64,000 bases of DNA, from positions 1,765-65,764 of the forward strand of contig NZ_CDBL01000081.1 of the NCBI RefSeq assembly GCF_000820005.1, written 5' to 3'. Positions 26,760 through 36,374 of this stretch are shown piece by piece. Numbering within the stretch: the first letter of the stretch is position 1; each line of letters begins with the position of its first letter. The stretch comes from Aeromonas piscicola (GTDB lineage: Bacteria > Pseudomonadota > Gammaproteobacteria > Enterobacterales > Aeromonadaceae). Below the pieces are notes generated by a model that was not told the origin of the DNA, did no database searches, and saw only the letters and a list, made by a program, of their open reading frames with translations. The translations under genes were made by a program, and so were the position numbers.

Positions 26760-27121
26760 GCCGGATCACTGCGGCGCATATCGGGATCGAGCAGCTCAGC
26801 GCCATCTCCCTCGACGATCAGGAGCGCAGCCTGCCGGGGCGTTATGCCCTGCTGCCCGATGGCCAGTCCATCGAACCCCATATCAGCCGCCTCTACCCCG
26901 AGCGGCTGGCGGATCGGGCGCTGCTCGATTTCGCCACCCCGGATCGCGGCTTTCACGACTTGCTGCGACCGGTTGATTTCAATCAGGCGATGCAGGGGTT
27001 GCGCAGTGTGCTGGCCGAGGGGCAGAGCCCCGAATTGCGAGCGGCCACCGCGCTGCTCGAACAGATGCACGCCGATGAACAACTGATGCAGATGACCCTT
27101 CATCTGCTGCACAAGGTATGA
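26756..27121 (+). CDS. ascX: T3SS protein AscX (SctX)
   Basis: 121 residues (YscX is 122). An early-secreted protein needed for export, which pairs with its chaperone AscY encoded just downstream and contacts AscV. The C-terminal helical half (ATALLEQMHADEQLMQMTL) matches the family. The ATG is coupled to the preceding mini-ORF rather than directly to acr2. Confidence 0.93.
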   Translation: MSRITAAHIGIEQLSAISLDDQERSLPGRYALLPDGQSIEPHISRLYPERLADRALLDFATPDRGFHDLLRPVDFNQAMQGLRSVLAEGQSPELRAATALLEQMHADEQLMQMTLHLLHKV

Positions 27122-27468
27122 CCATGGCTCTTACGTCACAGCAGCAGGATGCGCTGCTGCTCACCGGCTGGCTGCAACTGCAATATGGCCACCCCGATAA
27201 GGCGAGCGTGCTGCTGACCGCCCTGCTGCAGATCCACCCCGACCATCAGGGGGGGCGACGAACCCTGCTGGTGGCCCTGCTCAAACAGGGGGAGGGGGAG
27301 GCTGCGCTGGCCCATGTCGATCAGCTGATGCAGCAAGGGGCGGCCGACGGCCCGCTCTGGCTCTGCCGCAGCCGGGCCTGCCAGTTGGCGGGTCGGCTGG
27401 ATGAAGCCCGTTTTGCCTATCAACAATACCTCGAACTGGAAGAGCAGAATGAATCAACGCTCCCTTGA
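27118..27468 (+). CDS. ascY: AscX chaperone AscY (SctY)
   Basis: 116 residues with three TPR-like helical pairs ([20 protein letters not shown]...), as in YscY (114 residues). It binds AscX. The start overlaps the ascX stop. An ATG two codons in is an alternative. The end overlaps ascV by 20 nt. Confidence 0.92.
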   Translation: MTMALTSQQQDALLLTGWLQLQYGHPDKASVLLTALLQIHPDHQGGRRTLLVALLKQGEGEAALAHVDQLMQQGAADGPLWLCRSRACQLAGRLDEARFAYQQYLELEEQNESTLP

Positions 27469-29566
27469 GTTGCTGCGCCGGATAGGCGAGCGCAAGGACA
27501 TCATGCTGGCGATCCTGCTGCTGGCCATCGTCTTCATGATGGTCTTGCCGCTGCCGCCGGTGGCCCTCGATATTCTGATCGCCATCAACATGACCATCTC
27601 GGTGGTGCTGCTGATGATGGCGGTCTATATCAATTCGCCGCTGCAGTTTTCCGCCTTTCCGGCGGTGCTGCTGATCACCACCCTGTTCCGGCTCGCCCTG
27701 TCGGTGAGTACCACCCGGATGATCCTGCTGCAGGCGGATGCGGGGCAGATTGTCTACACCTTCGGCAACTTCGTGGTGGGGGGCAATCTGGTGGTGGGGA
27801 TCGTCATCTTCCTCATCATCACCATCGTCCAGTTTCTGGTGATCACCAAGGGCTCGGAGCGGGTTGCTGAGGTGAGCGCTCGCTTCTCCCTCGATGCCAT
27901 GCCCGGCAAGCAGATGAGTATAGACGGCGACATGCGCGCCGGGGTGATCGACGTGCACGAGGCGCGGGATCGCCGCGGGGTCATCGAGAAGGAGAGCCAG
28001 ATGTTCGGCTCCATGGATGGCGCCATGAAGTTCGTGAAGGGGGACGCCATCGCGGGCCTCATCATCATCTTCGTCAACATCCTTGGCGGCGTCACCATCG
28101 GGGTGACCCAGAAGGGATTGTCCGCCGCCGATGCGCTGCAGCTCTACTCCATCCTGACGGTGGGGGACGGTATGGTCTCCCAGGTCCCCGCACTGCTGAT
28201 CGCCATCACAGCGGGGATCATTGTCACCCGGGTCTCTTCCGAAGAGTCCTCCGATCTGGGTACCGATATCGGCGCCCAGGTGGTGGCCCAGCCCAAGGCG
28301 CTGCTGATCGGTGGTCTGCTGCTGGTGCTGTTTGGATTGATCCCGGGCTTCCCGATGATCACCTTCTTTGCGCTGGCGGCCATCGTCACGGCGGGCGGTT
28401 ACTTTATCGGCTTGCGTCAGCGCAAGGCGCAGAGCAGCAACAGTCAGGATCTTCCCGCCGTGCTGGCGCAAGGGGCAGGCGCGCCTGCCGCCCGCAGCAA
28501 GCCAAAACCGGGCAGCAAGCCGCGGGGCAAGCTGGGGGAGAAGGAGGAGTTCGCCATGACGGTGCCGCTGTTGATCGATGTGGATGCCGCGTTGCAGGCC
28601 GATCTGGAGGCGATCGCCCTCAACGACGAACTGGTGCGAGTGCGCCGCGCCCTCTATCTCGATCTCGGGGTGCCCTTCCCGGGTATTCACCTGCGTTTCA
28701 ACGAGGGGATGGGGCCCGGCGAATACCTGATCCAGCTGCAGGAGGTGCCGGTGGCCCGCGGCCTGCTGCGACCGGGTCATCAACTGGTGCAGGAGAACGC
28801 CTCCCAGCTCGATCTGCTGGGGATCCCCTACGAGGAGGGGGCGCCGTTGCTGCCGGGGCAACCGACCTTGTGGGTCGCTAATGAACATCAGGAGCGGCTG
28901 GAGAAGTCACGGCTGGCCACCCTAACCACCGATCAGGTGGTGACCTGGCATCTCTCCCATGTGCTGCGGGAATATGCCGAGGACTTTATCGGCATTCAGG
29001 AAACTCGCTACCTGCTGGAGCAGATGGAGGGGAGCTATGGTGAGCTAGTCAAGGAGGCGCAGCGCATCATCCCGCTGCAGCGGATGACCGAAATTTTGCA
29101 GCGGCTGGTGGGGGAGGATATCTCGATCCGCAACATGCGCGCCATTCTCGAGGCCATGGTGGAGTGGGGCCAGAAGGAGAAGGATGTGGTGCAGCTCACC
29201 GAGTACATCCGCAGCAGCCTCAAGCGCTACATCTGCTACAAGTACGCCAATGGCAACAACATACTGCCCGCTTATCTGCTCGATCAGCAGGTGGAGGAGC
29301 AGATCCGCGGCGGCATTCGCCAGACCAGTGCCGGCAGCTATCTGGCGCTCGACCCCACCATTACCCAGAGCTTCCTCGATCAGGTGCGTCATACCGTCGG
29401 TGATCTGGCCCAGATGCAGAACAAGCCGGTGCTGATTGTCTCCATGGATATTCGCCGCTATGTGCGCAAGCTGATTGAGGGGGATTACCACGCCCTGCCG
29501 GTGCTCTCCTATCAGGAGCTGACCCAGCAGATCAATATCCAGCCGCTCGGACGGGTCTGCCTGTGA
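27449..29566 (+). CDS. ascV: T3SS export gate protein AscV (SctV)
   Basis: The nonameric export gate. 705 residues (YscV 704): about seven to eight N-terminal membrane helices (20-330) with the FHIPEP-type signature region (SVDGDM-like, here [20 protein letters not shown] in the cytosolic loop) and a large cytosolic C-terminal ring domain. The start at 27449 (MNQRSLELL) follows GGAAGAG and matches the family. The longer frame to 27401 lies inside ascY. Confidence 0.96.
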   Translation: MNQRSLELLRRIGERKDIMLAILLLAIVFMMVLPLPPVALDILIAINMTISVVLLMMAVYINSPLQFSAFPAVLLITTLFRLALSVSTTRMILLQADAGQIVYTFGNFVVGGNLVVGIVIFLIITIVQFLVITKGSERVAEVSARFSLDAMPGKQMSIDGDMRAGVIDVHEARDRRGVIEKESQMFGSMDGAMKFVKGDAIAGLIIIFVNILGGVTIGVTQKGLSAADALQLYSILTVGDGMVSQVPALLIAITAGIIVTRVSSEESSDLGTDIGAQVVAQPKALLIGGLLLVLFGLIPGFPMITFFALAAIVTAGGYFIGLRQRKAQSSNSQDLPAVLAQGAGAPAARSKPKPGSKPRGKLGEKEEFAMTVPLLIDVDAALQADLEAIALNDELVRVRRALYLDLGVPFPGIHLRFNEGMGPGEYLIQLQEVPVARGLLRPGHQLVQENASQLDLLGIPYEEGAPLLPGQPTLWVANEHQERLEKSRLATLTTDQVVTWHLSHVLREYAEDFIGIQETRYLLEQMEGSYGELVKEAQRIIPLQRMTEILQRLVGEDISIRNMRAILEAMVEWGQKEKDVVQLTEYIRSSLKRYICYKYANGNNILPAYLLDQQVEEQIRGGIRQTSAGSYLALDPTITQSFLDQVRHTVGDLAQMQNKPVLIVSMDIRRYVRKLIEGDYHALPVLSYQELTQQINIQPLGRVCL

Positions 29567-30003
29567 GGGGGGATCCGCTGATCCCCTGGCTGCAGGGCAG
29601 GGGGCTTGATGTAACCCCCTACCATCTGGGTAATACCCCCATCCAGCTCGGTCACGGTTTTTGCTATCGCCATATCTACCTCGCCTGGCGGGTCGATCCT
29701 GCGACCCGGCGGGTCTGGATCCTGCTGGTGCGCCGTGAGGGCGAGCGGGCCGGACTGGCCAATCCTTTTGCTGCCCTCTATCTGCTGGCCGACGCCACCC
29801 TGGCGGTGCTCGGGCCGGGCCATGTTCTCTACGGCAATGTCGATGTGTTTCGCGGCAGTAGCTTAAGCGGCGAACGGCTCGGCCAGTTCTATCTGCGCTG
29901 GACCGGCGCCAGCGAACCCGAGCCCGGCTGGTTCATGCTGGCGGCCGAGCGAGTCTGTTCCTTGCGGGATATGCGAAAACGACAAAAGCACGGCCTTGCG
30001 TGA
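29563..30003 (+). CDS. acrR: LcrR-like T3SS protein AcrR
   Basis: 146 residues starting at GTG 29563, which overlaps the ascV stop (GTGA). It resembles LcrR/PcrR in length and position between the export gate gene and the lcrG homologue. LcrR affects LcrG stability and low-calcium control in Yersinia. The biochemical function is unclear. The ExsA-type promoter of the next operon starts inside its last codons. Confidence 0.88.
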   Translation: MRGDPLIPWLQGRGLDVTPYHLGNTPIQLGHGFCYRHIYLAWRVDPATRRVWILLVRREGERAGLANPFAALYLLADATLAVLGPGHVLYGNVDVFRGSSLSGERLGQFYLRWTGASEPEPGWFMLAAERVCSLRDMRKRQKHGLA

Positions 30004-30032
30004 CAGGCATGTCCAAAGGGGCCTCATAGAAT
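29984..30032 (+). promoter_or_regulatory. ExsA-type promoter of acrGVH-aopBD
   Basis: AAAA (29984-29987), GCAC, GGC (29992-29994), CTTGCG, TGACA (30001-30005), 21 nt, TAGAAT (30027-30032). It gives the translocon genes their own promoter, although they follow acrR by only 39 nt. The upstream half overlaps the acrR coding end. Confidence 0.75.
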
Positions 30033-30042
30033 AGGAGCCAAG

Positions 30043-30327
30043 ATGAAACAACCGCGTTTTGCCCACCATAGCGAGACCATCGCGCAGGCAGAGCAGGCCA
30101 TCGCCGACAGCGATCACCGCAACGCCCTGTTGCAGGAGATGCTGGCGGGACTGGCCCTCTCGGATCAGACCTGTCAGTTGTTGTTCGATGCCCCGACCGA
30201 ACAGGTGGCGGTGGCCGAGCAGGAGCTGTTGGCGGAGATCCAGCGCCGGCAGGCACGACAGCCTGCCCAGCCGGGAGAGGCCCGCAAGAGCCGCCGCCCG
30301 GCCATGATGCGCGGACTGATGATTTAA
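30043..30327 (+). CDS. acrG: LcrG-like needle-tip chaperone AcrG
   Basis: 94 residues (LcrG 95), highly helical, behind a good ribosome site (aggagcc). By homology it binds AcrV in the cytosol and restrains secretion until AcrV titrates it. First gene of the tip/translocon operon. Confidence 0.93.
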   Translation: MKQPRFAHHSETIAQAEQAIADSDHRNALLQEMLAGLALSDQTCQLLFDAPTEQVAVAEQELLAEIQRRQARQPAQPGEARKSRRPAMMRGLMI

Positions 30328-30336
30328 GGAGTTGTG

Positions 30337-31422
30337 ATGAGCGTTATCCCTGACTACAACAGCAATCCTGCCGGATTTGTCGGCTGGCTCGGTGGGCAAG
30401 CGGTCGATACCTTGCCTGGCCATAACAATCCCAAGCTGGCCGAGTTGCTCGCCTTGCTCGAGGGCAAGATCACCATCAGTACCGACCAACCGACCGTGCT
30501 GAGCAAGGCCCAGCTGGAGAAGCTGCTGGCGAAGTACTTGACGGACCCAGCCACGGTCACTGGGTCATGGCCCACCGATCAGTTTTTGCGAGGCCAAGAA
30601 GCAGCCGTTACCGCCATCAAAGGGCTGATTGAGCAAGGTGAGAAACGAGAGCCCAAGGTCACCAGCTGGACCGTGTCTGAATTTATGCTGCTCTCCTTCA
30701 GTGCGTTGACCATGGACCGCATTGATGACGACATCATCAATGTCTTTACCGGGGTGATGGCGTTTCAAGACAATCAGCGTAAAGCTCTCGGCAATGAACT
30801 AAAAGATATGACCGCCGAGCTCAAGATCTACGGGGTGATCCAGTCTGAGATCAACAAGGTGCTCTCTGCTGCATCCAGCCAGACCTTCAACACCGATTTC
30901 AATCTGATGGATTACAAGCTCTATGGCTATGAGTCACTGGCCAAATTTATGGACGGGGCAGAGTTCAAACTGTTGTCAAAAATGTTTACCGACGTACAGG
31001 TTAAAAAAGCACAGCAAGATTTCACCAACGCTAAAAATGAGCTGGAAAAAGTAAAGTCGGCCAGCCTCGACCCCAAAACCCTGGAGGAAGCTAATGCCGA
31101 TTATGAGAGTAAAAAAGCCATTCTTGAGAAGAGCGTAGAGAAGCAGAGCATAACCGTTAAATCGTTCCTCGAAAGTGACCAGAAGAAGAGTGGCGCGATG
31201 AAAAATATCGAAGCCAGCTACAGCTATGACAAGGACAACAACAAGCTTGGCAACTTCTCCACCAGTGTGAGTGACCGCTCCCGTCCGCTCAACGATCAGG
31301 TCAGCGAGAAGACGACCCGCCTCAACGATGTCAGCTCGCGCTACAACGCCGCTATTGAGGCACTCAACCGCTTTATCCAGAAATACGACAGCATCATGCG
31401 CGACATTCTTGGCGCTATTTAA
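30337..31422 (+). CDS. acrV: T3SS needle-tip protein AcrV (SctA, LcrV-like)
   Basis: 361 residues, longer than LcrV (326) and PcrV (294), as is usual for Aeromonas. It forms the pentameric needle tip that assembles the AopB/AopD pore. An N-terminal domain is followed by a central variable region and a long C-terminal coiled-coil helix (SRYNAAIEALNRFIQKYDSI). ATG 30337 lies 5 nt after AAGGAG. The GTG at 30334 is too close. Confidence 0.95.
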   Translation: MSVIPDYNSNPAGFVGWLGGQAVDTLPGHNNPKLAELLALLEGKITISTDQPTVLSKAQLEKLLAKYLTDPATVTGSWPTDQFLRGQEAAVTAIKGLIEQGEKREPKVTSWTVSEFMLLSFSALTMDRIDDDIINVFTGVMAFQDNQRKALGNELKDMTAELKIYGVIQSEINKVLSAASSQTFNTDFNLMDYKLYGYESLAKFMDGAEFKLLSKMFTDVQVKKAQQDFTNAKNELEKVKSASLDPKTLEEANADYESKKAILEKSVEKQSITVKSFLESDQKKSGAMKNIEASYSYDKDNNKLGNFSTSVSDRSRPLNDQVSEKTTRLNDVSSRYNAAIEALNRFIQKYDSIMRDILGAI

Positions 31423-31431
31423 GGAGAGACC

Positions 31432-31935
31432 ATGCAGACCGACACCACCCTGACCCCGGAGTATGACGCCGAGCTGGAAGCCTTTATGGCAGATGGTGGC
31501 ACCTTAGCCATGCTGCAGGACATCTCCAGCGATACCCTGGAGCAGCTCTATTCCCTGGCGTTTGGCCAGTATCAGGCGGGCAAGTGGGAAGATGCCCACA
31601 AGATTTTCCAGGCGCTCTGCATGCTGGATCACTACCAGCCGCGCTATTTCCTCGGGCTTGGTGCCTGCCGTCAGGCGATGGGCGAGTTTGAAACGGCGGT
31701 TCAGAGCTACAGCTTTGGCGCCATACTCGACCTGAAAGATCCCCGTTTCCCGTTTCATGCCGCTGAATGTCGCTTACAACAAGGTGATTTGAACGGGGCC
31801 GAGAGTGGCTTCCACTCGGCCCACTTGCTGGCGGACGCCGATCCGCTGCAGGCTGACCTGGCGACAAGCGCCAAGGTTATGTTGGAAGCCGTCGCAATCA
31901 GAAGGGATCTGCAAGATGAACCCGATCAGCAATGA
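31432..31935 (+). CDS. acrH: Translocator chaperone AcrH (SycD/LcrH-like)
   Basis: A class II chaperone of 167 residues (SycD 168) with three tandem TPRs (LYSLAFGQYQAGKWEDAHKI, ARYFLGLGACRQAMGEF-like, FPFHAAECRLQQGDLNGA). It keeps AopB and AopD soluble before export. The gene overlaps the start of aopB by 20 nt. Confidence 0.95.
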   Translation: MQTDTTLTPEYDAELEAFMADGGTLAMLQDISSDTLEQLYSLAFGQYQAGKWEDAHKIFQALCMLDHYQPRYFLGLGACRQAMGEFETAVQSYSFGAILDLKDPRFPFHAAECRLQQGDLNGAESGFHSAHLLADADPLQADLATSAKVMLEAVAIRRDLQDEPDQQ

Positions 31936-33088
31936 AAGAAGCGTTTCCCCGCTGGGAAACATTGGTGAGGTCGCGGGCCTGACGCCCGTTACCCAACCAC
32001 GTAGTGAGACACGGCTCGATGCCGCGACGGCGCAGGCCAGTGGGCAAGCCCGCAAGTCTGGTGTCTCGTTGAACGCCCCCCTTGCCGTGAGTAATGGCCA
32101 GCTCGGAGCAGAGCAGTTTGCGCAGGTCAATAAGCTGATCTCCACAGTTAAGGGGAGTGTCATGGCGACCCTGCCGCACGTCAGTGCGCTGGTCACTGCG
32201 GCCTTTACGTCACCCGCCGCGTTCGAGATTGAGTTGGGCAGGCTGACCAGCGATCTGGAGAAGAGTCAGAACAAGCTGAAGCTTGAGGATATCAAGCGTG
32301 CTCGCGATCTGAACGAGAAGAAGATCGGCGAGAACCAGGAGAAGATCAAAGAGGCGGAAGAAAGTGCCAAGGAGGCCAAGAAAGCCGGTATTTTTGGCAA
32401 GATTTTTGGTTGGCTCAGTGCCATCGCCTCGGTCGTTATCGGTGCCATCATGGTGGCAACCGGTGTAGGGGCTGTCGCTGGTGCTCTGATGATTGCTGCC
32501 GGTGTGGTTGGCATGGTCAGCATGGCCGTACAGCATGCCGCTGATGCGGGCCTCATTTCCAAGGAGGTGATGGAAAAGCTGGGGCCTGCCCTGATGGGGA
32601 TTGAAATAGCGCTGGCCGCGCTTTCGCTGGTCGCGAGTTTTGGTTCCTCTATCGGCACACTCATTAGCAAGGTAGCAACCAAGATTGGTGGCAAGGCCGT
32701 GGATATGGCCGCCAAGATGACTGCCAAAGTCGCGGAGCTGGCAGCCCAGTTCACGGCCAAGAGCACAGTTGAAGCATTGAAGGTGACCGGGACCGCCGCC
32801 AAGGTATTGAAAGCGGGTACCCAGGCAACAGATGTGCTTGTCGATGTCAGTGGTGGCGTGACCAAGACGGTCCAGTCTGTGAAAGAGTCAGCGTCATTGA
32901 ATGCGCAGGCTGATCTCGCGTTGAACAAGAGCGAGATGACCCAGTTACAAGGAGTCATCGACAAGCTCAAGGAGGCAATTGCCCAGATGATCGAGGCGTT
33001 CCAGCAGACCATGGAGATGATCTTCCAGATCATCAATGCCAGGGGCGACATGATGAACAACCTGGCCCGCAGACCCGCCGCTATTTAA
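31916..33088 (+). CDS. aopB: Translocator pore protein AopB (SctE, YopB-like)
   Basis: The large hydrophobic translocator, 390 residues, inserted into host membranes. It has an N-terminal chaperone-binding part, a coiled coil (about 100-155), two hydrophobic segments (near 160-200 and 222-240) and an amphipathic C-terminal helix (VIDKLKEAIAQMIEAFQQTM). ATG 31916 was chosen since the frame upstream lies within acrH. Confidence 0.95.
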   Translation: MNPISNERSVSPLGNIGEVAGLTPVTQPRSETRLDAATAQASGQARKSGVSLNAPLAVSNGQLGAEQFAQVNKLISTVKGSVMATLPHVSALVTAAFTSPAAFEIELGRLTSDLEKSQNKLKLEDIKRARDLNEKKIGENQEKIKEAEESAKEAKKAGIFGKIFGWLSAIASVVIGAIMVATGVGAVAGALMIAAGVVGMVSMAVQHAADAGLISKEVMEKLGPALMGIEIALAALSLVASFGSSIGTLISKVATKIGGKAVDMAAKMTAKVAELAAQFTAKSTVEALKVTGTAAKVLKAGTQATDVLVDVSGGVTKTVQSVKESASLNAQADLALNKSEMTQLQGVIDKLKEAIAQMIEAFQQTMEMIFQIINARGDMMNNLARRPAAI

Positions 33089-33100
33089 GGAGTGCCGACC

Positions 33101-33991
33101 ATGATTAACAGTGATTATGCAAACAGTGTGACCCAGACAGTTCCGTTGACCAACGTGCGTAGCAGTGACGTGCAGCCGGTTCGCACTCAGGGCACCAACC
33201 ATGAAGCGGCTGGCACTATCAACAGCCAAATGCTTGGTAAAACAGGTGTTCCCGTGTTGCCGCGCCCCTCGATCCCTTTCGATACCAAGGGGGTTACTCA
33301 AATTGTCGGCCAGCTCGAAAGCTCCATGGATATGATGTCCTTGCTGTTCCAGCTGGCCCGGCAGGCTCGGGAAGAGGGAATACAGCTGCGGGATATCGAA
33401 AACAAGCTGGTTATCAGTCACCAGCAAGCGCAGGTTGATGAGATGCGCAATGGTGCCAAGTTGATGATCGTCATGGCGGTAGTTTCCGGTGTGATGGCGG
33501 GTGTTTCGGCGCTAATGGGGGGGTTCTCCCTGGCCAAATCGACTAAGGCCATCAAGCAGGACAAGGCACTTAACGCCAACATTGCCGGGCGGCAGCAAGA
33601 CTTGAAGCAAGTCGGGGATATCAAGAAGGCGGCGGGCCTGGAAATGGGGGATGCGGGCCAGGATCTGACTGCAAGGATCAAGAACGACAAGGCTGCACTG
33701 CAAACCCTGAACAAGACGTTTGATACCAATAACAGCCGTCAGCAGATTTTTAATACCGTGATCCAGTCGTTAGGGCAAGCAGGTAACTCGGCGGTGCAAG
33801 TCGCTCAGGGTGATAGTCAGGCAGATGCCAAGGAAGATGAAGTGAACGCAAGCATCAGCCAGACTGAAAAGCAGAAGGCCGAGGATTATCTCTCCTTCAT
33901 GCAAAACCTTATGAATGACTTGGTGAAGATTATGCAGCAGTACTCACAGAGCCAGAACCAGACTTTGAAAGCGGCATTCGGTGTTGCATAA
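33101..33991 (+). CDS. aopD: Translocator pore protein AopD (SctB, YopD-like)
   Basis: The small translocator, 296 residues, partner of AopB. It has one hydrophobic segment (LMIVMAVVSGVMAGVSALMG) and a C-terminal amphipathic helix. ATG 33101 lies 8 nt after AAGGAG. It is the last gene of the operon and is followed by a strong terminator. Confidence 0.95.
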   Translation: MINSDYANSVTQTVPLTNVRSSDVQPVRTQGTNHEAAGTINSQMLGKTGVPVLPRPSIPFDTKGVTQIVGQLESSMDMMSLLFQLARQAREEGIQLRDIENKLVISHQQAQVDEMRNGAKLMIVMAVVSGVMAGVSALMGGFSLAKSTKAIKQDKALNANIAGRQQDLKQVGDIKKAAGLEMGDAGQDLTARIKNDKAALQTLNKTFDTNNSRQQIFNTVIQSLGQAGNSAVQVAQGDSQADAKEDEVNASISQTEKQKAEDYLSFMQNLMNDLVKIMQQYSQSQNQTLKAAFGVA

Positions 33992-34004
33992 ACACCCTGG
34001 TTAG

Positions 34005-34035
34005 CAAGGCGCCCGCGTGGGCGCCTTTTTGTTTT
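34005..34035 (+). terminator. Terminator after aopD
   Basis: A GC-rich stem aaggcgccc/gggcgcctt with a 4-nt loop, then TTTTTGTTTTT. It separates the translocon operon from exsC. Confidence 0.93.
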
Positions 34036-34051
34036 TCCGGCCATTTTTCTT

Positions 34052-34101
34052 AAAAGTGGCGTCCTTGAGTGACAGCCTACATGGACGTGGCAAGCTAACA
34101 T
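34052..34101 (+). promoter_or_regulatory. ExsA-type promoter of exsCEB
   Basis: AAAA (34052-34055), GTGGC, GTC (34061-34063), CTTGAG, TGACA (34070-34074), 21 nt, TAACAT (34096-34101). It implies positive autoregulation of the regulatory cascade, as in Pseudomonas exsCEBA. Confidence 0.76.
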
Positions 34102-34126
34102 CAACTCCTCTGTGCTGGAGGAAATC

Positions 34127-34570
34127 ATGGATGTAACTGTCATCATCAATCGGCTGCTCACTGAGTTTGCCACCAAATATGGTTTGCCATCCCTGACCCT
34201 GAATCAGGAGGGGGTTGCTGCGCTCTGTTTTGACGAGCAACTGCAACTCAGCCTGATCCTGGTATCGGAGCGGGATCAGCTGGTGTTGCAGGCCGACGTG
34301 GCCGAGCTCCATCAGGTAGGTGAGGGGATTTTTCGTCAGTTGGCCAGCTTCAATCGTCACTGGTATCAGTTCAATCTCCACTTTGGTTTCGATGAAGAGA
34401 GCCTGACGGTGCAACTTTATCGGCAGATGACGGCAAGCCGGTTGACCCTGGCATACCTTGAAGAGAGTCTCGCCAGCATGCTGGAGCATGCCGAGTTCTG
34501 GCAAGAGTTGCTGCAACCCGGTACTCGGGACGCAGGCGGCAGTGATCAGGTGATGGGAGTGCGGGTATAA
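34127..34570 (+). CDS. exsC: Anti-antiactivator ExsC
   Basis: A class I chaperone-like protein of 147 residues (P. aeruginosa ExsC 145). It binds ExsE, and when ExsE is secreted it sequesters the antiactivator ExsD. The start is ATG 34127 behind GGAGGA, not the GTG at 34112. First gene of exsC-exsE-exsB. Confidence 0.92.
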   Translation: MDVTVIINRLLTEFATKYGLPSLTLNQEGVAALCFDEQLQLSLILVSERDQLVLQADVAELHQVGEGIFRQLASFNRHWYQFNLHFGFDEESLTVQLYRQMTASRLTLAYLEESLASMLEHAEFWQELLQPGTRDAGGSDQVMGVRV

Positions 34571-34572
34571 CC

Positions 34573-34806
34573 ATGAAGATTCAGGAATCACAAGGCGCAC
34601 TGGCCCTGCATGCGGCAGAGCCGGGCAAGGTGGGGGGATTTGCTGGCAGAACCATGAGTGCACAGCCAGCCAGTGCGAGCCAGGTTCCCCTGTCGGCACT
34701 TCTGCGACGCTCCATTACCCTCAATCAAGTACAGGAGCTGGCGCTTCAGCGACTGCAACAGGGCGAGCATACCTCACTGGCCGAACGTCGGATCCGGGTG
34801 TTATGA
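34573..34806 (+). CDS. exsE: Secreted regulator ExsE
   Basis: 77 residues, small and secreted, the sensor that ties transcription to secretion through release of ExsC. Recognised mainly by its position between exsC and exsB, its size (P. aeruginosa 81) and its helical basic C-terminus (ALQRLQQGEHTSLAERRIRV). Confidence 0.88.
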   Translation: MKIQESQGALALHAAEPGKVGGFAGRTMSAQPASASQVPLSALLRRSITLNQVQELALQRLQQGEHTSLAERRIRVL

Positions 34807-35204
34807 GAGGTCTGCTGGCACTGATGCTGTTGGTCACGCTTGCCGGTTGTGTTACCACCCCAGAGCTGAAGCCATCCCTACAGCAACTCAAGGGAGAGGT
34901 GCATTTTCCTGCAGCCTTGCCACGTCCGGCCACAGTCGAGGTGGCGGTGTTGAGCGTGATTGAGGGGCGCCCCTTGCAAGTGGCGGCTACCCGCTATGAG
35001 GTGAGCATGCTGCCGTTGCTATTTGATTTACGCTTGACTCCCCTGCAATTGGCAGAAGGGGAGATCTATGTGCGTGCCAGATTGCGATTTATGGATAGCA
35101 CAGTAGTGCAGGCCATGAGTCAACAGAAAGTTTTTAAGGTTTTTAATGGCGAGAGAATCATTATTCAATTGCAGCCCAAACATTGTTATCCACTGTGTCA
35201 GTAG
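34803..35204 (+). CDS. exsB: T3SS pilotin lipoprotein ExsB (YscW-like)
   Basis: 133 residues with a lipoprotein signal (lipobox LAGC, Cys16) and a beta-rich domain. By homology it is the outer-membrane pilotin that helps the AscC secretin assemble. The ATG overlaps the exsE stop. Confidence 0.9.
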   Translation: MRGLLALMLLVTLAGCVTTPELKPSLQQLKGEVHFPAALPRPATVEVAVLSVIEGRPLQVAATRYEVSMLPLLFDLRLTPLQLAEGEIYVRARLRFMDSTVVQAMSQQKVFKVFNGERIIIQLQPKHCYPLCQ

Positions 35205-35549
35205 TGGCCATGTTTAAATAAAAAACACTGAAATCAATCATTTATTAATTTCTTTCGGTTAAAACTGAAAGTTTCTTTTTGTAACGAAGTATATTTCTCT
35301 GTAAGCACAATATGAAGTATGAGCCGCTCTAGTGGATGAGTAGTGCGTTAACTCTAATTTCAGACTGGTTTTTCTGCTTGTGACTGTTGTAGGATTCGTC
35401 CTCATTTCAATGGTGATTAATTTTAAAATCACCAGACGATGTGCTTAATTAAAAAATAAAAGCCAATAAGAAACCACCCGACAGAGGCGTGCTTCTATCG
35501 AGGTGTCACTGGTACTACACGCAGATTCAGGTTCAGGAAAACAAAAAAT
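35205..35549 (+). promoter_or_regulatory. AT-rich exsA leader with an inverted repeat
   Basis: A 345-nt gap with no gene, far richer in A and T than its surroundings, between exsB and exsA. It holds a perfect 7-bp inverted repeat (TGGTGAT-N10-ATCACCA, 35411-35434). Near 35262-35280 a short stem (aaact/agttt) followed by CTTTTT may be a weak terminator of exsCEB. No ExsA-type promoter is seen here, so exsA may have its own separately controlled promoter, possibly silenced by H-NS-like proteins. Confidence 0.5.
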
Positions 35550-36365
35550 ATGAATGGCATTACTACTGCAGAGAAGGGCGATATGGCCCTGCTCCAGTGG
35601 TGCATGTCTGCTTTCAACGTCATCGAACATCCGCAAGAGGGAATATATATCCTTCTTGAAGGTTCGATAACCTGGCAGGACTGTACCGATACCTACGAAC
35701 TCACCCCCAACCAACTCCTGTTCGTGCGCCGTGGCAACTACGCGGTTTGTACCGGTGGCAGCCCCTGCCGCCTGCTTTGGCTGCCCCTGTCAAACAGCTT
35801 TTTGCAAGGATTCTTGCAACGCTTCGGTTCCCTGTTGAGCGAAGTCGCCCGGCTGGAGGGGATGGCCCCGATGCTGTTGCCGTTTCACTCTTCCCCCCTG
35901 CTGACCCAATGCATTCAGGGGCTGTACGGTTTGATTGACCATGAGCATCCGCCCGCACTGGCCCAATTACGCACCGAAGAGCTGCTGTTTCTGCTCGCCT
36001 TTGGTGAGCAGGGGCCTCAACTGATGTCAATTTTGCGTCAGCTGAGCAATCGTCAGGTCGAGCGGTTGCAACAGTTCATGGAAAAGCACTACTTGATGGA
36101 GTGGAAGCTCAGCGAATTTTCCAAAGAGTTCGGCATGGGGCTGACCACCTTCAAGGAGCTATTTGGCTCGATATATGGCGTCTCACCGCGAGCCTGGATC
36201 AGTGAACGGCGGATCCTGTTCGCTCATCAGTTATTGCTCAATAGCGAAATGAGCATCGTTGATATTGCGATGGAGGCCGGTTTTTCCAGCCAATCTTATT
36301 TTACCCAGAGTTATCGCCGTCGTTTTGGTTGTACGCCAAGTCGTGCCAGACATGGCACAGATTAA
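35550..36365 (+). CDS. exsA: T3SS master activator ExsA (AraC family)
   Basis: 271 residues: an N-terminal ExsD-binding and self-association domain (1-165) and a C-terminal AraC double helix-turn-helix (about 168-268, with FSKEFGMGLTTFKELFGSIYG and the signature MEAGFSSQSYFTQSYRRRFG in two parts). It should bind the five A-run/GnC/TGnnA promoters of this locus. It is separated from exsCEB by an AT-rich gap. Confidence 0.95.
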   Translation: MNGITTAEKGDMALLQWCMSAFNVIEHPQEGIYILLEGSITWQDCTDTYELTPNQLLFVRRGNYAVCTGGSPCRLLWLPLSNSFLQGFLQRFGSLLSEVARLEGMAPMLLPFHSSPLLTQCIQGLYGLIDHEHPPALAQLRTEELLFLLAFGEQGPQLMSILRQLSNRQVERLQQFMEKHYLMEWKLSEFSKEFGMGLTTFKELFGSIYGVSPRAWISERRILFAHQLLLNSEMSIVDIAMEAGFSSQSYFTQSYRRRFGCTPSRARHGTD

Positions 36366-36374
36366 CTCCGGACT

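Noticed and set aside
27281..28888. 535-codon minus-strand frame over ascY/ascV
   Set aside because: Histidine/glutamine-rich shadow of the ascV membrane domain codons; ascV itself is unambiguous.
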